A DNA stretch of 64,000 bases from Acinetobacter sp. HY1485. Its GTDB lineage: Bacteria > Pseudomonadota > Gammaproteobacteria > Pseudomonadales > Moraxellaceae. The position numbers and the translations under genes are program-made. Below are positions 44,555-55,553 of this stretch, piece by piece (within the stretch, counting starts at the first letter, position 1; every line of letters starts with the position of its first letter). Under the pieces are notes generated by a model. That model did no database searches. It was not told the DNA's origin and worked only from the letters and a program-made list of their open reading frames with translations. The stretch spans positions 310,001 to 374,000 of the forward strand of contig NZ_JANKZG010000001.1 of NCBI RefSeq assembly GCF_027568475.1, written 5' to 3'.

Positions 44555-45463
44555 TCACATATTTGCCTCAAAAATAAGCCAATCTTTAAAAGCCAATTTT
44601 TGTGTTGAGTCCTTATTTTCTTCACGATATACAATATAATACGACATACTTGATTTAAAATGAATTTGTGGGAACAAGCGTACTAAACGCCCTGATTTTA
44701 AGTCATCATTGACCATCACACTACGTGCTAAAGCAATACCAAAGCCATCAATTGCTGCTTGTATGACAGTTGCTGAATTATTAATGCGCATACCGCGCAT
44801 AATATTAATATTACTTACATCAACTTTGTTCAGCCATTTTTTCCAGTTAAGAAAATCTTCTTGATTACTGACGGATAGATCGTGAATTAGCGTTTTATCT
44901 AATAAATCTTGGGGTTCGTGTATTGAATTGTGTTCTAAGAATTTAGGTGAGCAAATAGGAAAAATTTCTTCATCTAAAAAGTGAATTGCAGTGAGTCCAT
45001 CCCATACGCCATATCCATAACGGATACCAATATCAATTTTTTTACTTAAAAAGTCTGTTAATTCGCGATCTGTATCCAAATAGACATCAATATCGGGATA
45101 CATTTGTTGAAAATGATCGAGTTTAGGCAATAGCCATTTCTCTGCAAAGGCAGGACTAACCGTAACCGTTAGCGTATGCCCTGTATCGGCTTGTTTTAGT
45201 TTTTCTAAGCCTAGATTAATTTGTTCAAACCCCGCTCGTATATCGGGCAAAACCATATCTGCCATTTTGGTGGTAATCAGACGTTGTTTTCCCGACTTTT
45301 CGCGTATAAACAAAGGAATATCCAAAACTTGTTCTAAGTGACGAACCAACTGTCCAACAGCAGCAGGAGTCACGTTCAGTTCTTTTGCTGCCTCAGAAAA
45401 ACTTTGGTGGCGTGCACTTGCTTCAAAAGCACGTAATGCATTTAAGTATGCAGGAGAGGTCAT
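44555..45463 (-). CDS. GcvA-like LysR-family regulator
   Basis: A 302-residue LysR-type regulator of the GcvA branch: LNALRAFEASARHQSFSEAAKELNVTPAAVGQLVRHLE, then VTVSPAFAEKWLLPKLDHF and the GIRYGYGVWDGLTA segment. Many such genes regulate divergent metabolic operons. It faces cydAB across 141 bases, so control of the oxidase is possible but unproven. The effector is unknown. Confidence 0.83.
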   Translation of the reverse strand: MTSPAYLNALRAFEASARHQSFSEAAKELNVTPAAVGQLVRHLEQVLDIPLFIREKSGKQRLITTKMADMVLPDIRAGFEQINLGLEKLKQADTGHTLTVTVSPAFAEKWLLPKLDHFQQMYPDIDVYLDTDRELTDFLSKKIDIGIRYGYGVWDGLTAIHFLDEEIFPICSPKFLEHNSIHEPQDLLDKTLIHDLSVSNQEDFLNWKKWLNKVDVSNINIMRGMRINNSATVIQAAIDGFGIALARSVMVNDDLKSGRLVRLFPQIHFKSSMSYYIVYREENKDSTQKLAFKDWLIFEANM

Positions 45464-45604
45464 AGCGATAAAGATTTTCTTTTAATAGGAGATATTTAAT
45501 GTCGTTTGTTATATCACCTATTTGCGCGCAGAATGAATATATTCTCTAAATTTTAAGCGTTTATCGTTTAATTTTTGTTATCTTTTTAGATTCTGGAGTT
45601 AAAT

Positions 45605-47008
45605 ATGGATTTAGGTTTAACTGCTTTAGAACTTGCACGAATCCAGTTTGCTTTCACAGTTTCATTTCACATTATCTTCCCTGCAACCTCCATCGGACTT
45701 GCGTGTTTTCTTGCAGTATTAGAATGGCGTTGGCTACGCACACGTAACGCTGTGTATAAAGACTTATTTAAATATTGGGTCAAAATTTTTGCTGTTGCAT
45801 TTGGAATGGGTGTCGTTTCTGGCATTGTAATGAGTTATGAATTTGGGACAAACTGGAGTGAGTTTTCTCGGATTGCAGGTGGTGTTACAGGTCCTTTACT
45901 TGCTTATGAGGTGCTATCTGCTTTTTTCTTAGAAGCAGGTTTTTTAGGCATTATGTTGTTTGGGTGGGGACGTGTAGGTGAGCGAGCTCACTTTTTTGCC
46001 ACTTTTATGGTTGCAGTAGGGACGTGTATTTCCATGTTTTGGATTTTGTCATCCAATAGCTGGATGCAAACCCCACAAGGCTATGGTATAGAAAATGGCG
46101 TAATTGTGCCTAAAGATTGGCTTGCAATTGTATTTAATCCATCATTTCCTTACCGATTTGCACATATGGCAATTGCAGCACTCCTTGTTTCAAGCTTAGT
46201 GATTGCGGGCAGTTCTGCATGGCAATTATTGCGCGGACGCCGTGATGCGATGGTTAAAACCTCATTTTCAATGGCAATGTGGATGTTGCTATTTGCAGCG
46301 CCTGCACAAGTTTTAGTAGGCGATCAACACGGCATTAATACGCTTCATCATCAACCTGCCAAACTTGCTGCGATTGAAGGGCATTGGGAAACCAATCATA
46401 ACGAAGCGATGCCGTTGTATTTATTTGGTATTCCAAATATGGAACAAGAAAAAACCAATTATGCAGTGGGCGTGCCGTATTTAGGGAGTTTAATTTTAAC
46501 GCATGAACTCAACGGTGTCGTGCCTGGTTTAAAAGAATATAAACCAGAAGATCGTCCTAATTCGCTTGTTTTATTTTGGAGCTTCCGAATTATGGTGGGG
46601 TTGGGCATGTTAATGCTACTACTTGCTGTATTAGGTGTCTTCTTACGAAAAAATAAAGCCATTTTTGAAAAAACTTGGTTTCATAAATTTGCTTTAGTGA
46701 TGGGTCCAATGGGCTATGTTGCACTTTTAGCAGGTTGGTTTACCACAGAAGTTGGGCGTCAACCTTGGGTGGTGTACGGTGTAGTAAGAACAAAAGATGC
46801 TTTATCCCCTGTGTCTGCAGACCAAGTGGGTTTAACGCTTATATTGTTTGTCTTAGTTTACGCCGTGGTATTTGGTACAGGTGTTTACTATATTTTAAAG
46901 CTTATTCATAAAGGTCCTGAAGCGCTTAGCCAACAACCTGAACATGGTACACCAATGCGACCGCTTAGTGCCGTTGAAGAAGACATAGATGAAGGAGGTA
47001 AACCATGA
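45605..47008 (+). CDS. cydA: Cytochrome bd-type (CIO-like) ubiquinol oxidase subunit I
   Basis: Subunit I of a bd-family quinol oxidase: 467 residues with about nine membrane helices, His22 in FTVSFHIIFPA (haem ligand), the later FAHMAIAALLVSS haem ligand region and the quinol-oxidising Q loop. The Q loop is short, as in CIO-type (CioA) oxidases, which are relatively cyanide-insensitive. Motifs such as ARIQFAFTVSFHIIFPA and GVVSGIVMSYEFGTNW match CioA closely. GGAG precedes the ATG. It overlaps cydB by four bases (ATGA). Confidence 0.94.
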   Translation: MDLGLTALELARIQFAFTVSFHIIFPATSIGLACFLAVLEWRWLRTRNAVYKDLFKYWVKIFAVAFGMGVVSGIVMSYEFGTNWSEFSRIAGGVTGPLLAYEVLSAFFLEAGFLGIMLFGWGRVGERAHFFATFMVAVGTCISMFWILSSNSWMQTPQGYGIENGVIVPKDWLAIVFNPSFPYRFAHMAIAALLVSSLVIAGSSAWQLLRGRRDAMVKTSFSMAMWMLLFAAPAQVLVGDQHGINTLHHQPAKLAAIEGHWETNHNEAMPLYLFGIPNMEQEKTNYAVGVPYLGSLILTHELNGVVPGLKEYKPEDRPNSLVLFWSFRIMVGLGMLMLLLAVLGVFLRKNKAIFEKTWFHKFALVMGPMGYVALLAGWFTTEVGRQPWVVYGVVRTKDALSPVSADQVGLTLILFVLVYAVVFGTGVYYILKLIHKGPEALSQQPEHGTPMRPLSAVEEDIDEGGKP

Positions 47009-48009
47009 TTGATTTATCTTTAATTTGGGCAGGTATTATCGCCCTTGGTGTTTTGATCTATGTGATATTAGATGGCTTTGATTTAGGAATAGGTATTTTA
47101 TTTCCATTCATCCCGCATCAAGATGAACGCGATGTCATGATGAACACGGTTGCACCTATTTGGGATGGTAACGAAACATGGATGGTATTAGGTGGTGCAG
47201 GGTTACTTGCGGCTTTTCCTGTTGCATATGGTACGGTACTCGCCGCGTTTTATATGCCAATTATGATTATGTTGTTAGCGCTTATCTTTAGAGGTGTTGC
47301 TTTTGAGTTTCGCTTTAAAGCAAATCGGACTAAGAAATTGTGGGATTTAGCTTTTATTGGTGGCTCTACTTTAGCAAGTTTCTGTCAAGGGATTATTTTA
47401 GGCGCTTATATTCAAGGCATTAAAACACAAAATGGCTTATATGTAGGTGGTGGATTAGATTGGTTAACACCATTTTCTGTTTTTACCGGCTTTGGTGTGG
47501 TGGTGATGTATGCAGCACTTGGCTGTGGTTGGTTGATTATTAAAACTGACCATGAGTTACAAGAAAAAATGTATTGTATTATGCCAAAACTTATTATTAC
47601 CTTATTAGTCATGTTCTTGGCAGTAAGTATTTACACGCCACTACAACACGCAGATATTGCAACAAAATGGTTTACCACGCCACAGCTTTATTATTTTAGC
47701 CCTGTACCTATTTTGGTAGCAGTATTTGGATTATTGGCATGGCGCTCTTGTTCTTCTAAAGACGAATACAAACCGTTTGCCTATACCTTATGTCTCATGT
47801 TCTTGGCTTATACAGGTTTTATTATTTCGCTTTGGCCAAATATTATTCCGCCATCTGTGAGCATTTGGCAAGCTGCGGCACCTAAAGATAGTCAGCTTTT
47901 TGCTTTAATTGGTGCGCTGATTTTAATCCCTATTATTTTAATGTACACCATTTTAAGTTATTGGGTATTTCGTCACAAAGTGCGTATTGGAGATGAAGGT
48001 TATCACTAA
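47005..48009 (+). CDS. cydB: Cytochrome bd-type (CIO-like) ubiquinol oxidase subunit II
   Basis: Subunit II, 334 residues and eight or nine helices, beginning IDLSLIWAGIIALGVLIYVILDGFDLGIGILFPF, the family start. WDGNETWMVLGGAGLLAAFP is also typical of CydB/CioB. It overlaps cydA by four bases, and its TAA is shared with the start of the DUF2474 gene (TAATG). Confidence 0.94.
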   Translation: MIDLSLIWAGIIALGVLIYVILDGFDLGIGILFPFIPHQDERDVMMNTVAPIWDGNETWMVLGGAGLLAAFPVAYGTVLAAFYMPIMIMLLALIFRGVAFEFRFKANRTKKLWDLAFIGGSTLASFCQGIILGAYIQGIKTQNGLYVGGGLDWLTPFSVFTGFGVVVMYAALGCGWLIIKTDHELQEKMYCIMPKLIITLLVMFLAVSIYTPLQHADIATKWFTTPQLYYFSPVPILVAVFGLLAWRSCSSKDEYKPFAYTLCLMFLAYTGFIISLWPNIIPPSVSIWQAAAPKDSQLFALIGALILIPIILMYTILSYWVFRHKVRIGDEGYH

Positions 48010-48116
48010 TGAACAAGTCACAAATGAAATGGTTTATTTTACTTTGGCTCGGTGGTTTCTTCGCACTTGCAATCATTGCAGGGATTTTTAGAGGCTTACT
48101 GATGTTGGCTTACTAA
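48009..48116 (+). CDS. DUF2474 small membrane protein (35 residues) of the oxidase operon
   Basis: MNKSQMKWFILLWLGGFFAL and the following IIAGIFRGLLMLAY form a single membrane segment. The ATG overlaps the cydB stop by one base (TAATG), so it is translationally coupled. DUF2474 proteins are typically found behind cioAB and resemble the role of CydX, a third subunit of bd oxidases. That role is inferred from position and topology. Confidence 0.82.
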   Translation: MNKSQMKWFILLWLGGFFALAIIAGIFRGLLMLAY

Positions 48117-48120
48117 ACTG

Positions 48121-48145
48121 AAACCCGACCCTGTGTCGGGTTTTT
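48121..48145 (+). terminator. Terminator of the cydAB operon
   Basis: AAACCCGAC (48121-48129) pairs with GTCGGGTTT (48135-48143), followed by Ts. Confidence 0.9.
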
Positions 48146-48235
48146 CGTTTAAAAAGAGTAGTCATAATTAAAATTATCACTTAGAGTATAAGAGCCCAAA
48201 CTCCCATCAAACAAATTGATTTATTGGAAATAAAA

Positions 48236-50065
48236 ATGCCTGACTATCGTTCGAAAACATCAACACACGGAAGAAATATGGCTGGGGCACGTGGCTTATG
48301 GCGTGCAACAGGAATGAAAGATGATGACTTTGGGAAGCCGATTATTGCGGTGGTTAACTCTTTCACACAGTTTGTACCGGGTCATGTGCATTTAAAAGAT
48401 TTAGGGCAATTGGTTGCACGTGAAATTGAAGCATCAGGCGGTGTTGCTAAAGAATTCAATACCATTGCCGTAGATGATGGTATTGCAATGGGACATGATG
48501 GCATGCTGTATTCATTACCTTCACGTGATTTAATTGCCGATTCTGTTGAATATATGGTCAATGCTCACTGTGCAGATGCAATGGTGTGTATCTCTAACTG
48601 CGACAAAATTACGCCGGGAATGTTAATGGCAGCAATGCGTTTAAATATTCCTGTTGTATTTGTATCGGGTGGGCCAATGGAAGCGGGTAAAGTTAAATTC
48701 CGCGGAAATGAAAAAGCGATTGATCTTGTAGATGCAATGGTGGTTGCAGCAGACGAAAGTTATACAGATGAAGAAGTACAAGCGTTTGAGCGTTCTGCAT
48801 GTCCAACTTGTGGCTCGTGTTCGGGTATGTTTACCGCAAACTCAATGAATTGCTTAACAGAGGCACTTGGCTTGTCTTTACCAGGCAATGGTTCTTTAGT
48901 TGCAACGCATGCAAACCGTGAAAAACTATTTTTACGTGCAGGACAATTAATTGTTGAACTTGCAAAACGTTATTATGAGCAAAATGACGAAAGCATTTTA
49001 CCACGTTCAATTGCAACTAAAGATGCGTTTAAAAACGCAATGACGCTTGATGTAGCAATGGGTGGCTCTACTAATACTGTATTGCACTTATTAGCAGCTG
49101 CACATGAAGCAGAAGTCGATTTTACCATGGCAGATATTGATCAATTATCACGTCATGTGCCTGTACTTTCTAAAGTTGCCCCTGCAAAACAAGATGTGCA
49201 TATGGAAGATGTACACCGTGCAGGTGGTATTATGGCCATTTTAGGTGAGCTTGAGCGTGCAGGTTTGTTACAAACATCAGTAAATACAGTTCATGAAAAA
49301 ACGTTGTTAGATGCCATTAATAAATGGGATATCATCCGTACAGAAGATCAAATGGTTTATGATTTTTATAAATCTTCACCGGGTGGTATTCCAACACAAG
49401 TAGCATTTTCACAAAGCCGTCAGTATGCAACCTTAGATGGTGACCGTAAAGCAGGCGTTATTCGTAGTGCAGAACATGCCTTTTCACAAGATGGTGGCTT
49501 AGCTGTGTTGTACGGTAACATTGCATTAGATGGTTGTATTGTAAAAACCGCAGGTGTGGATGATTCAATCCTAAAATTTACAGGGCAAGCACGCGTATTT
49601 GAAAGCCAAGATGCGGCTGTTGATGCAATTTTAGGACACGACATTAAAGCAGGCGATGTGGTTGTAATCCGTTACGAAGGACCGCGTGGTGGTCCGGGTA
49701 TGCAAGAAATGCTTTATCCAACAAGCTATTTAAAATCTAAAGGTTTGGGCAAAGATTGTGCACTTATTACAGATGGACGCTTCTCAGGTGGGTCATCTGG
49801 CTTATCTATTGGGCATATTTCACCTGAAGCTGCCGAAGGTGGTGCAGTAGGTTTGGTCGAAGATGGCGATATTATTGAAATTGATATTCCAAACCGTACT
49901 ATTCATTTAAAAGTAACAGATGCAGTATTGGCAGAACGCCGTGAAGCACAAGATGCTAAAGGTTGGCATCCTAAAGAAGTGCGTAAACGTAAAGTATCTA
50001 AGGCATTACGTGCGTATGCAAAACACGCAACAAGTGCTGCTAAAGGTGCTGTACGCGAGCTGTAA
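48236..50065 (+). CDS. ilvD: Dihydroxy-acid dehydratase
   Basis: Fe-S enzyme of branched-chain amino acid synthesis, making 2-keto acids from dihydroxy acids. From the ATG at 48236 it is 609 residues (E. coli 616). The conserved cysteine motifs [12 protein letters not shown] and [16 protein letters not shown], and [12 protein letters not shown] with [20 protein letters not shown], are intact. It uses GGAA upstream; the TTG at 48224 gives only four extra residues. No leader peptide or attenuator is seen before it. Confidence 0.97.
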   Translation: MPDYRSKTSTHGRNMAGARGLWRATGMKDDDFGKPIIAVVNSFTQFVPGHVHLKDLGQLVAREIEASGGVAKEFNTIAVDDGIAMGHDGMLYSLPSRDLIADSVEYMVNAHCADAMVCISNCDKITPGMLMAAMRLNIPVVFVSGGPMEAGKVKFRGNEKAIDLVDAMVVAADESYTDEEVQAFERSACPTCGSCSGMFTANSMNCLTEALGLSLPGNGSLVATHANREKLFLRAGQLIVELAKRYYEQNDESILPRSIATKDAFKNAMTLDVAMGGSTNTVLHLLAAAHEAEVDFTMADIDQLSRHVPVLSKVAPAKQDVHMEDVHRAGGIMAILGELERAGLLQTSVNTVHEKTLLDAINKWDIIRTEDQMVYDFYKSSPGGIPTQVAFSQSRQYATLDGDRKAGVIRSAEHAFSQDGGLAVLYGNIALDGCIVKTAGVDDSILKFTGQARVFESQDAAVDAILGHDIKAGDVVVIRYEGPRGGPGMQEMLYPTSYLKSKGLGKDCALITDGRFSGGSSGLSIGHISPEAAEGGAVGLVEDGDIIEIDIPNRTIHLKVTDAVLAERREAQDAKGWHPKEVRKRKVSKALRAYAKHATSAAKGAVREL

Positions 50066-50080
50066 TAGGAGTTTGTTTTG

Positions 50081-50108
50081 AACGAGAGCTTAGGCTCTCG
50101 TTTTTTTT
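50081..50108 (+). terminator. Intrinsic terminator of ilvD
   Basis: CGAGAGC (50083-50089) and GCTCTCG (50094-50100) with flanking AA/TT, then eight Ts. Confidence 0.9.
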
Positions 50109-50400
50109 GGCATGCTATTTGCTAAATATTTATTATTAAAAGAGAGTAACTGTATAGGTTTATCGGAGAAATTAAAAAATCTTAGTTACATAGAAAAATG
50201 GGGTATTCGTTAAAGAAAAAACGATGCCACATATTATTGTTATTAGTTTAAGGGTTACTAGAGTCTAAAAACTTACATTACTCGGTTATCACGTAATATT
50301 AGACAACTAATATGGAAATGTTGAACTAACGTATCACAGTATTTAAAGGTATTAAGTAGATATCCAATTTCTGACTTATGGTTTGACTAGAATAAATAGG

Positions 50401-50831
50401 AAGGTTGAACTTAGGTTACACAACCTGTGAAAACGTAGCTTTTGAGCAAGCCTTAGCGAGCTACTGTGTGGTAAATGACTTATCGGAGCATGAATATTAG
50501 TTTGGGGTGGCGGTAGTTGGGATAAAGAGAAGGATTTTGATGAGTTTAGTTTTTGACTAGAACATTTACAGAACCTTGAGTTGTGGCTCAAAGTGGATGG
50601 TCAGATATATCAGTTTGGGTCAAATCAAAATATGGTTATTAGTCGTTCATTGATAAATAGACGATTGCTAAAGGCACACCAAAAGTGTGGGAATAGGGCA
50701 AAAACCACTTAGTGGTTTTGTAAATGATGCTAGATATTAGGACAATAAAAACAATGCGTTAAGTAAGGGGAAATTAAATGCACCTCGGTTCTCATAAAAC
50801 GCTGGTACGACAGCAAGATTGGTGCGATTGA
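50401..50831 (+). pseudogene. Decayed fumarylacetoacetate hydrolase (FAH) family gene
   Basis: Fragments in three frames line up, in order, with an FAH-family enzyme. 50432-50497 reads NVAFEQALASYCVVNDLSEHEY followed by TAG. From 50506, in another frame, it reads GGGSWDKEKDFDEFSF, then TGA, then LEHLQNLELWLKVDGQIYQFGSNQNMV. After a further shift come the GTP element near 50672 and SVGIGQKP, and 50784-50831 gives LGSHKTLVRQQDW and a stop. The FAH landmarks (VNDVSER, WDKGKG-FDTF, LWLEVDG, QNGST, GTPPGVGMGQKP, GLGxQ) are recognisable. At least two frameshifts and several stops make it nonfunctional. The 290 bases before it (50109-50400) contain nothing I can assign and may hold the lost N-terminus. 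Confidence 0.68.
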
Positions 50832-50890
50832 TGATGATTTTGTTTTTATTTAGCGTAACGTTGCAATGTATTTTTAGTTAAGGAAATAGT

Positions 50891-52960
50891 ATGTCGTATA
50901 TTCAACAAGGACGCCTACACATAGATCAGGTTTTATATGATTTTTTACAACAGGATGTGTTTCCCATCACAGATATAAACCCTGCACAATATTGGAAAAA
51001 TTTTGCCAAGATTGTGGCTGAACTTACCCCAATGAATGATGCCTTGCTACAAAAACGCGAAGAGCTACAACAAAAAATTGACGATTGGCATCAACACAAT
51101 CATTTTGAATTACAGCCCTATATGGCATTTTTAAAAGAAATTGGCTATGTGGTGAATGAGCCTGAAGATTTTAGTATTACTACAACCAATGTAGATGATG
51201 AAATTGCTAAAATAGCAGGCGCACAGTTGGTTGTGCCTGTATTAAATGCCCGTTATAGCCTTAATGCTGCCAATGCACGTTGGGGCTCTTTGTACGATGC
51301 GTTATATGGCTTTGATGTAATTTCTGATGCAGATGGTGCAGAAAAAACCGCAACGTATAACCCAGTACGTGGACAAAAAGTCATTGCTTTTGCGGTCAAT
51401 TTTTTAGATAAATATTTTACCCTTGAAAATGCAAGCTATGCAGATATTGCAACTTACAGTACACACCAACCGATTGTACGTTTAAAAGATCAAACAGAAC
51501 GCCGTATTCCAAAATGCATTGGTTATACAAATGATGGGCTTATTCTCAAAAATAATGATTTACACATTATTTTACAGCTTGAACAAGGGCAAATCAAAGA
51601 CGTTTTAATTGAAGCTGCCATTACTGCAATTCAAGACTTAGAAGACTCTGTTGCAGCAGTAGACGGCGAAGATAAAGTTATAGGTTATCAAAATTGGTTA
51701 GGGCTAATGACAGGGAAGTTATCTGTTGAATTTAATAAAGCTAAAACCAAAATTGAGCGTACATTGAACGATGATATTGTGTATCAAACATTTGATGGGA
51801 AACAAAAACAATTACATGGGCGTTCTTTAATGCTTTTGCGTAATGTTGGGCATTTAATGACAAACCCTGCCATTTTAATAGATGGCAAAGAAATTTACGA
51901 AGGAATCATGGATGGTTTAATTACACCTTTATTATCTAAAGTGGATATTTTAGGGCAAAACCCAAAACCAAACTCACGTACAGGCTCAATGTATATTGTT
52001 AAGCCTAAAATGCATGGACCCGAAGAAGTTGCCTTTACTGTTCAATTATTTAAAGCATCTGAACAGCTGAATGGTCTACCGTCTAAAAGTATTAAATTGG
52101 GCATTATGGATGAAGAACGACGTACTTCTGTCAATCTAAAGGCCTGTATTGCTCAAGCCAAAGACCGTACTATTTTTATTAATACAGGGTTTATGGATCG
52201 TACAGGGGATGAAATTCACACATCTATGCAGGCAGGTTGTGTCGTACGTAAAAATGAAATTAAGCAACAAGTTTGGTTTGATGCTTACGAAAAACGTAAT
52301 GTGGCGATTGGTTTACAATGTGGATTAGGGGGTAAAGCCCAAATTGGCAAAGGTATGTGGGCAAAACCTGATTTATTACTTGAGATGTATCAAACTAAAA
52401 TGGAGCATCCGCAAGCAGGTGCATCATGTGCATGGGTACCATCTCCATCGGGAGCAGTCATTCATGCATTACATTATCACCAAACTTATGTGGGTGATGT
52501 GCAAAAAACAATAAAGGCAGTGCCTGCACTCTCTGAACTTTTAACACCACCGTTGGCAAGCCATACAGATTGGACATCTGAAGAAATTCAACAAGAACTA
52601 GACAATAATTGCCAAGGTGTTTTGGGCTATGTGGTGCGTTGGGTAGATTTGGGTATAGGTTGTTCTAAAGTGCCCGATATTCATGGTGTTGGTTTGATGG
52701 AAGATCGTGCAACTTTGCGTATCTCATCACAGCATATTGCAAATTGGCTTAAATATGGTGTGATTTCTGTTGAGCAATTAGATGAAACTCTCAAACGTAT
52801 GCAAGGTATTGTAGAACAGCAAAACCAACTTAAAATGAGCGATATTGCATTTAATGCGGCAAAAGCCTTGATCATTGATGGGGATAAACAACCTTCTGGC
52901 TATACAGAGCCTGTATTGCATGCCGCACGCCGTACAATTAAAGAGTGTATAACGTCTTAA
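50891..52960 (+). CDS. glcB: Malate synthase G
   Basis: Condenses glyoxylate and acetyl-CoA to malate, closing the glyoxylate bypass. Landmarks of the G isoform: GRSLMLLRNVGHLMTNPAIL, SRTGSMYIVKPKMHGPEEVAF, LGIMDEERRTSVNLKACI, FINTGFMDRTGDEIHTSMQAG and the C-terminal GDKQPSGYTEPVLH. The 689 residues are about 30 fewer than E. coli GlcB (723), with the shortening mainly in the domain around residues 180-220. AAGGA lies upstream. It follows the FAH remnant and has a long-looped stem after its stop. Confidence 0.96.
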   Translation: MSYIQQGRLHIDQVLYDFLQQDVFPITDINPAQYWKNFAKIVAELTPMNDALLQKREELQQKIDDWHQHNHFELQPYMAFLKEIGYVVNEPEDFSITTTNVDDEIAKIAGAQLVVPVLNARYSLNAANARWGSLYDALYGFDVISDADGAEKTATYNPVRGQKVIAFAVNFLDKYFTLENASYADIATYSTHQPIVRLKDQTERRIPKCIGYTNDGLILKNNDLHIILQLEQGQIKDVLIEAAITAIQDLEDSVAAVDGEDKVIGYQNWLGLMTGKLSVEFNKAKTKIERTLNDDIVYQTFDGKQKQLHGRSLMLLRNVGHLMTNPAILIDGKEIYEGIMDGLITPLLSKVDILGQNPKPNSRTGSMYIVKPKMHGPEEVAFTVQLFKASEQLNGLPSKSIKLGIMDEERRTSVNLKACIAQAKDRTIFINTGFMDRTGDEIHTSMQAGCVVRKNEIKQQVWFDAYEKRNVAIGLQCGLGGKAQIGKGMWAKPDLLLEMYQTKMEHPQAGASCAWVPSPSGAVIHALHYHQTYVGDVQKTIKAVPALSELLTPPLASHTDWTSEEIQQELDNNCQGVLGYVVRWVDLGIGCSKVPDIHGVGLMEDRATLRISSQHIANWLKYGVISVEQLDETLKRMQGIVEQQNQLKMSDIAFNAAKALIIDGDKQPSGYTEPVLHAARRTIKECITS

Positions 52961-52974
52961 GTATAGTCTGTCGT

Positions 52975-53027
52975 CATTGAGGGTGCATCTTATTTTACTT
53001 TTTTTTACTGCTCCTCAATGCTTTTTT
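52975..53027 (+). terminator. Probable terminator of glcB (long loop)
   Basis: CATTGAGG (52975-52982) and CCTCAATG (53013-53020) pair perfectly around a 30-base loop and are followed by CTTTTTTAC. The loop is longer than usual, so confidence is moderate. Confidence 0.5.
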
Positions 53028-53065
53028 ACATCGTTAAAAAATTACCTGCGTTATTCTAAAAATAA

Positions 53066-53857
<792 letters not shown>

Positions 53858-53919
53858 TCTGTTTGGTTAAAAAACAACTCATGTTTAAATAAAATACTTG
53901 AATCTTATTTTTATTTAGA

Positions 53920-54064
53920 TTAATGATAGTGTCAAAGATAAATAAGTACCTGAAACTTTTATAAGCTAGCCGACTAAAGTAGAATTTTTAAATAAAAAAC
54001 TACTTGTTATAAAGAAAGCTGAAAAATTCAGGGTAGAAGTAAATCTGAACCGCACTATCATTAA
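53920..54064. mobile_element. 145-bp MITE-like element with inverted ends
   Basis: TTAATGATAGTG (53920-53931) and CACTATCATTAA (54053-54064) are perfect 12-bp terminal inverted repeats. Beyond them the ends keep imperfect similarity inward for about 40 bases (for example ACCTGAAACTTTTATAAGCT on the left against ACCCTGAATTTTTCAGCT from the right). Both ends begin with TTAA, so TA or TTAA could be the target duplication. There is no coding sequence inside. It lies between budC and the Cas2-like gene. I did not find a second copy in this window. Confidence 0.5.
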
Positions 54065-54096
54065 CCGTTTTGATTGATAGTCAGATGGAGTTGAAT

Positions 54097-54390
54097 ATGT
54101 CATATTTTGCTATAATCTTCGATACACAACAAAATAATTATGGAAGAATTGATACAGCAATTCAAACCGTAGCAAAAGGTGATTGTCAGAAATTTTTTGA
54201 AGGTTTTTGGATTGTAAATACGATCCATAAAGATGCAAAACAAGTTCGAGATTATATTAAACATTACTTGAAGCTTGATTTTGACGATAAAGTATTTGTG
54301 ATTTCAATTAAGGACAACGAGTCACCATGGGCATCATGGGGCTTAGATAAAGATTCTGTTGAATGGTTAAAAGCCAAAGCAGGTGTTTAA
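54097..54390 (+). CDS. Small Cas2/VapD-like ferredoxin-fold protein
   Basis: A 97-residue protein starting MSYFAIIFDTQQNNYGRIDTAI and ending LKAKAGV. The pattern of short alternating strands and helices, with a Y-x-I-x-F-D strand and an acidic start, recalls Cas2/VapD-like ferredoxin-fold proteins (some databases call such genes SinR family). No cas1 or repeat array is present, so it is not an adaptation protein in context. GGAG precedes the ATG at 54097, and the TTG at 54070 is unlikely. A role as a nuclease-toxin relative is possible but speculative. It lies 61 bases before gap. Confidence 0.55.
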   Translation: MSYFAIIFDTQQNNYGRIDTAIQTVAKGDCQKFFEGFWIVNTIHKDAKQVRDYIKHYLKLDFDDKVFVISIKDNESPWASWGLDKDSVEWLKAKAGV

Positions 54391-54436
54391 TATAAAGGTA
54401 GTGGTTTTATTTTTATATAAGTAATAAATCTCATAG

Positions 54437-55450
<1,014 letters not shown>

Positions 55451-55461
55451 GTTTTAAAAAT

Positions 55462-55492
55462 AAAAAAGCCTGCTAAAAGCAGGCTTTTTTTT
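55462..55492 (+). terminator. Intrinsic terminator of gap
   Basis: AAAAAAGCCTGC and GCAGGCTTTTTT with a TAAAA loop, followed by Ts. Confidence 0.93.
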
Positions 55493-55553
55493 GGCATACC
55501 TTTTGCTACTTTATGAATATAGATCACATTACATAAAGTAAGGAAGGTAATGT

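Noticed and set aside
48147-48235. Branched-chain leader attenuator upstream of ilvD
   Set aside because: There is no Leu/Val/Ile-rich peptide and no terminator before the gene; the hairpin at 48121 ends the cydAB operon.
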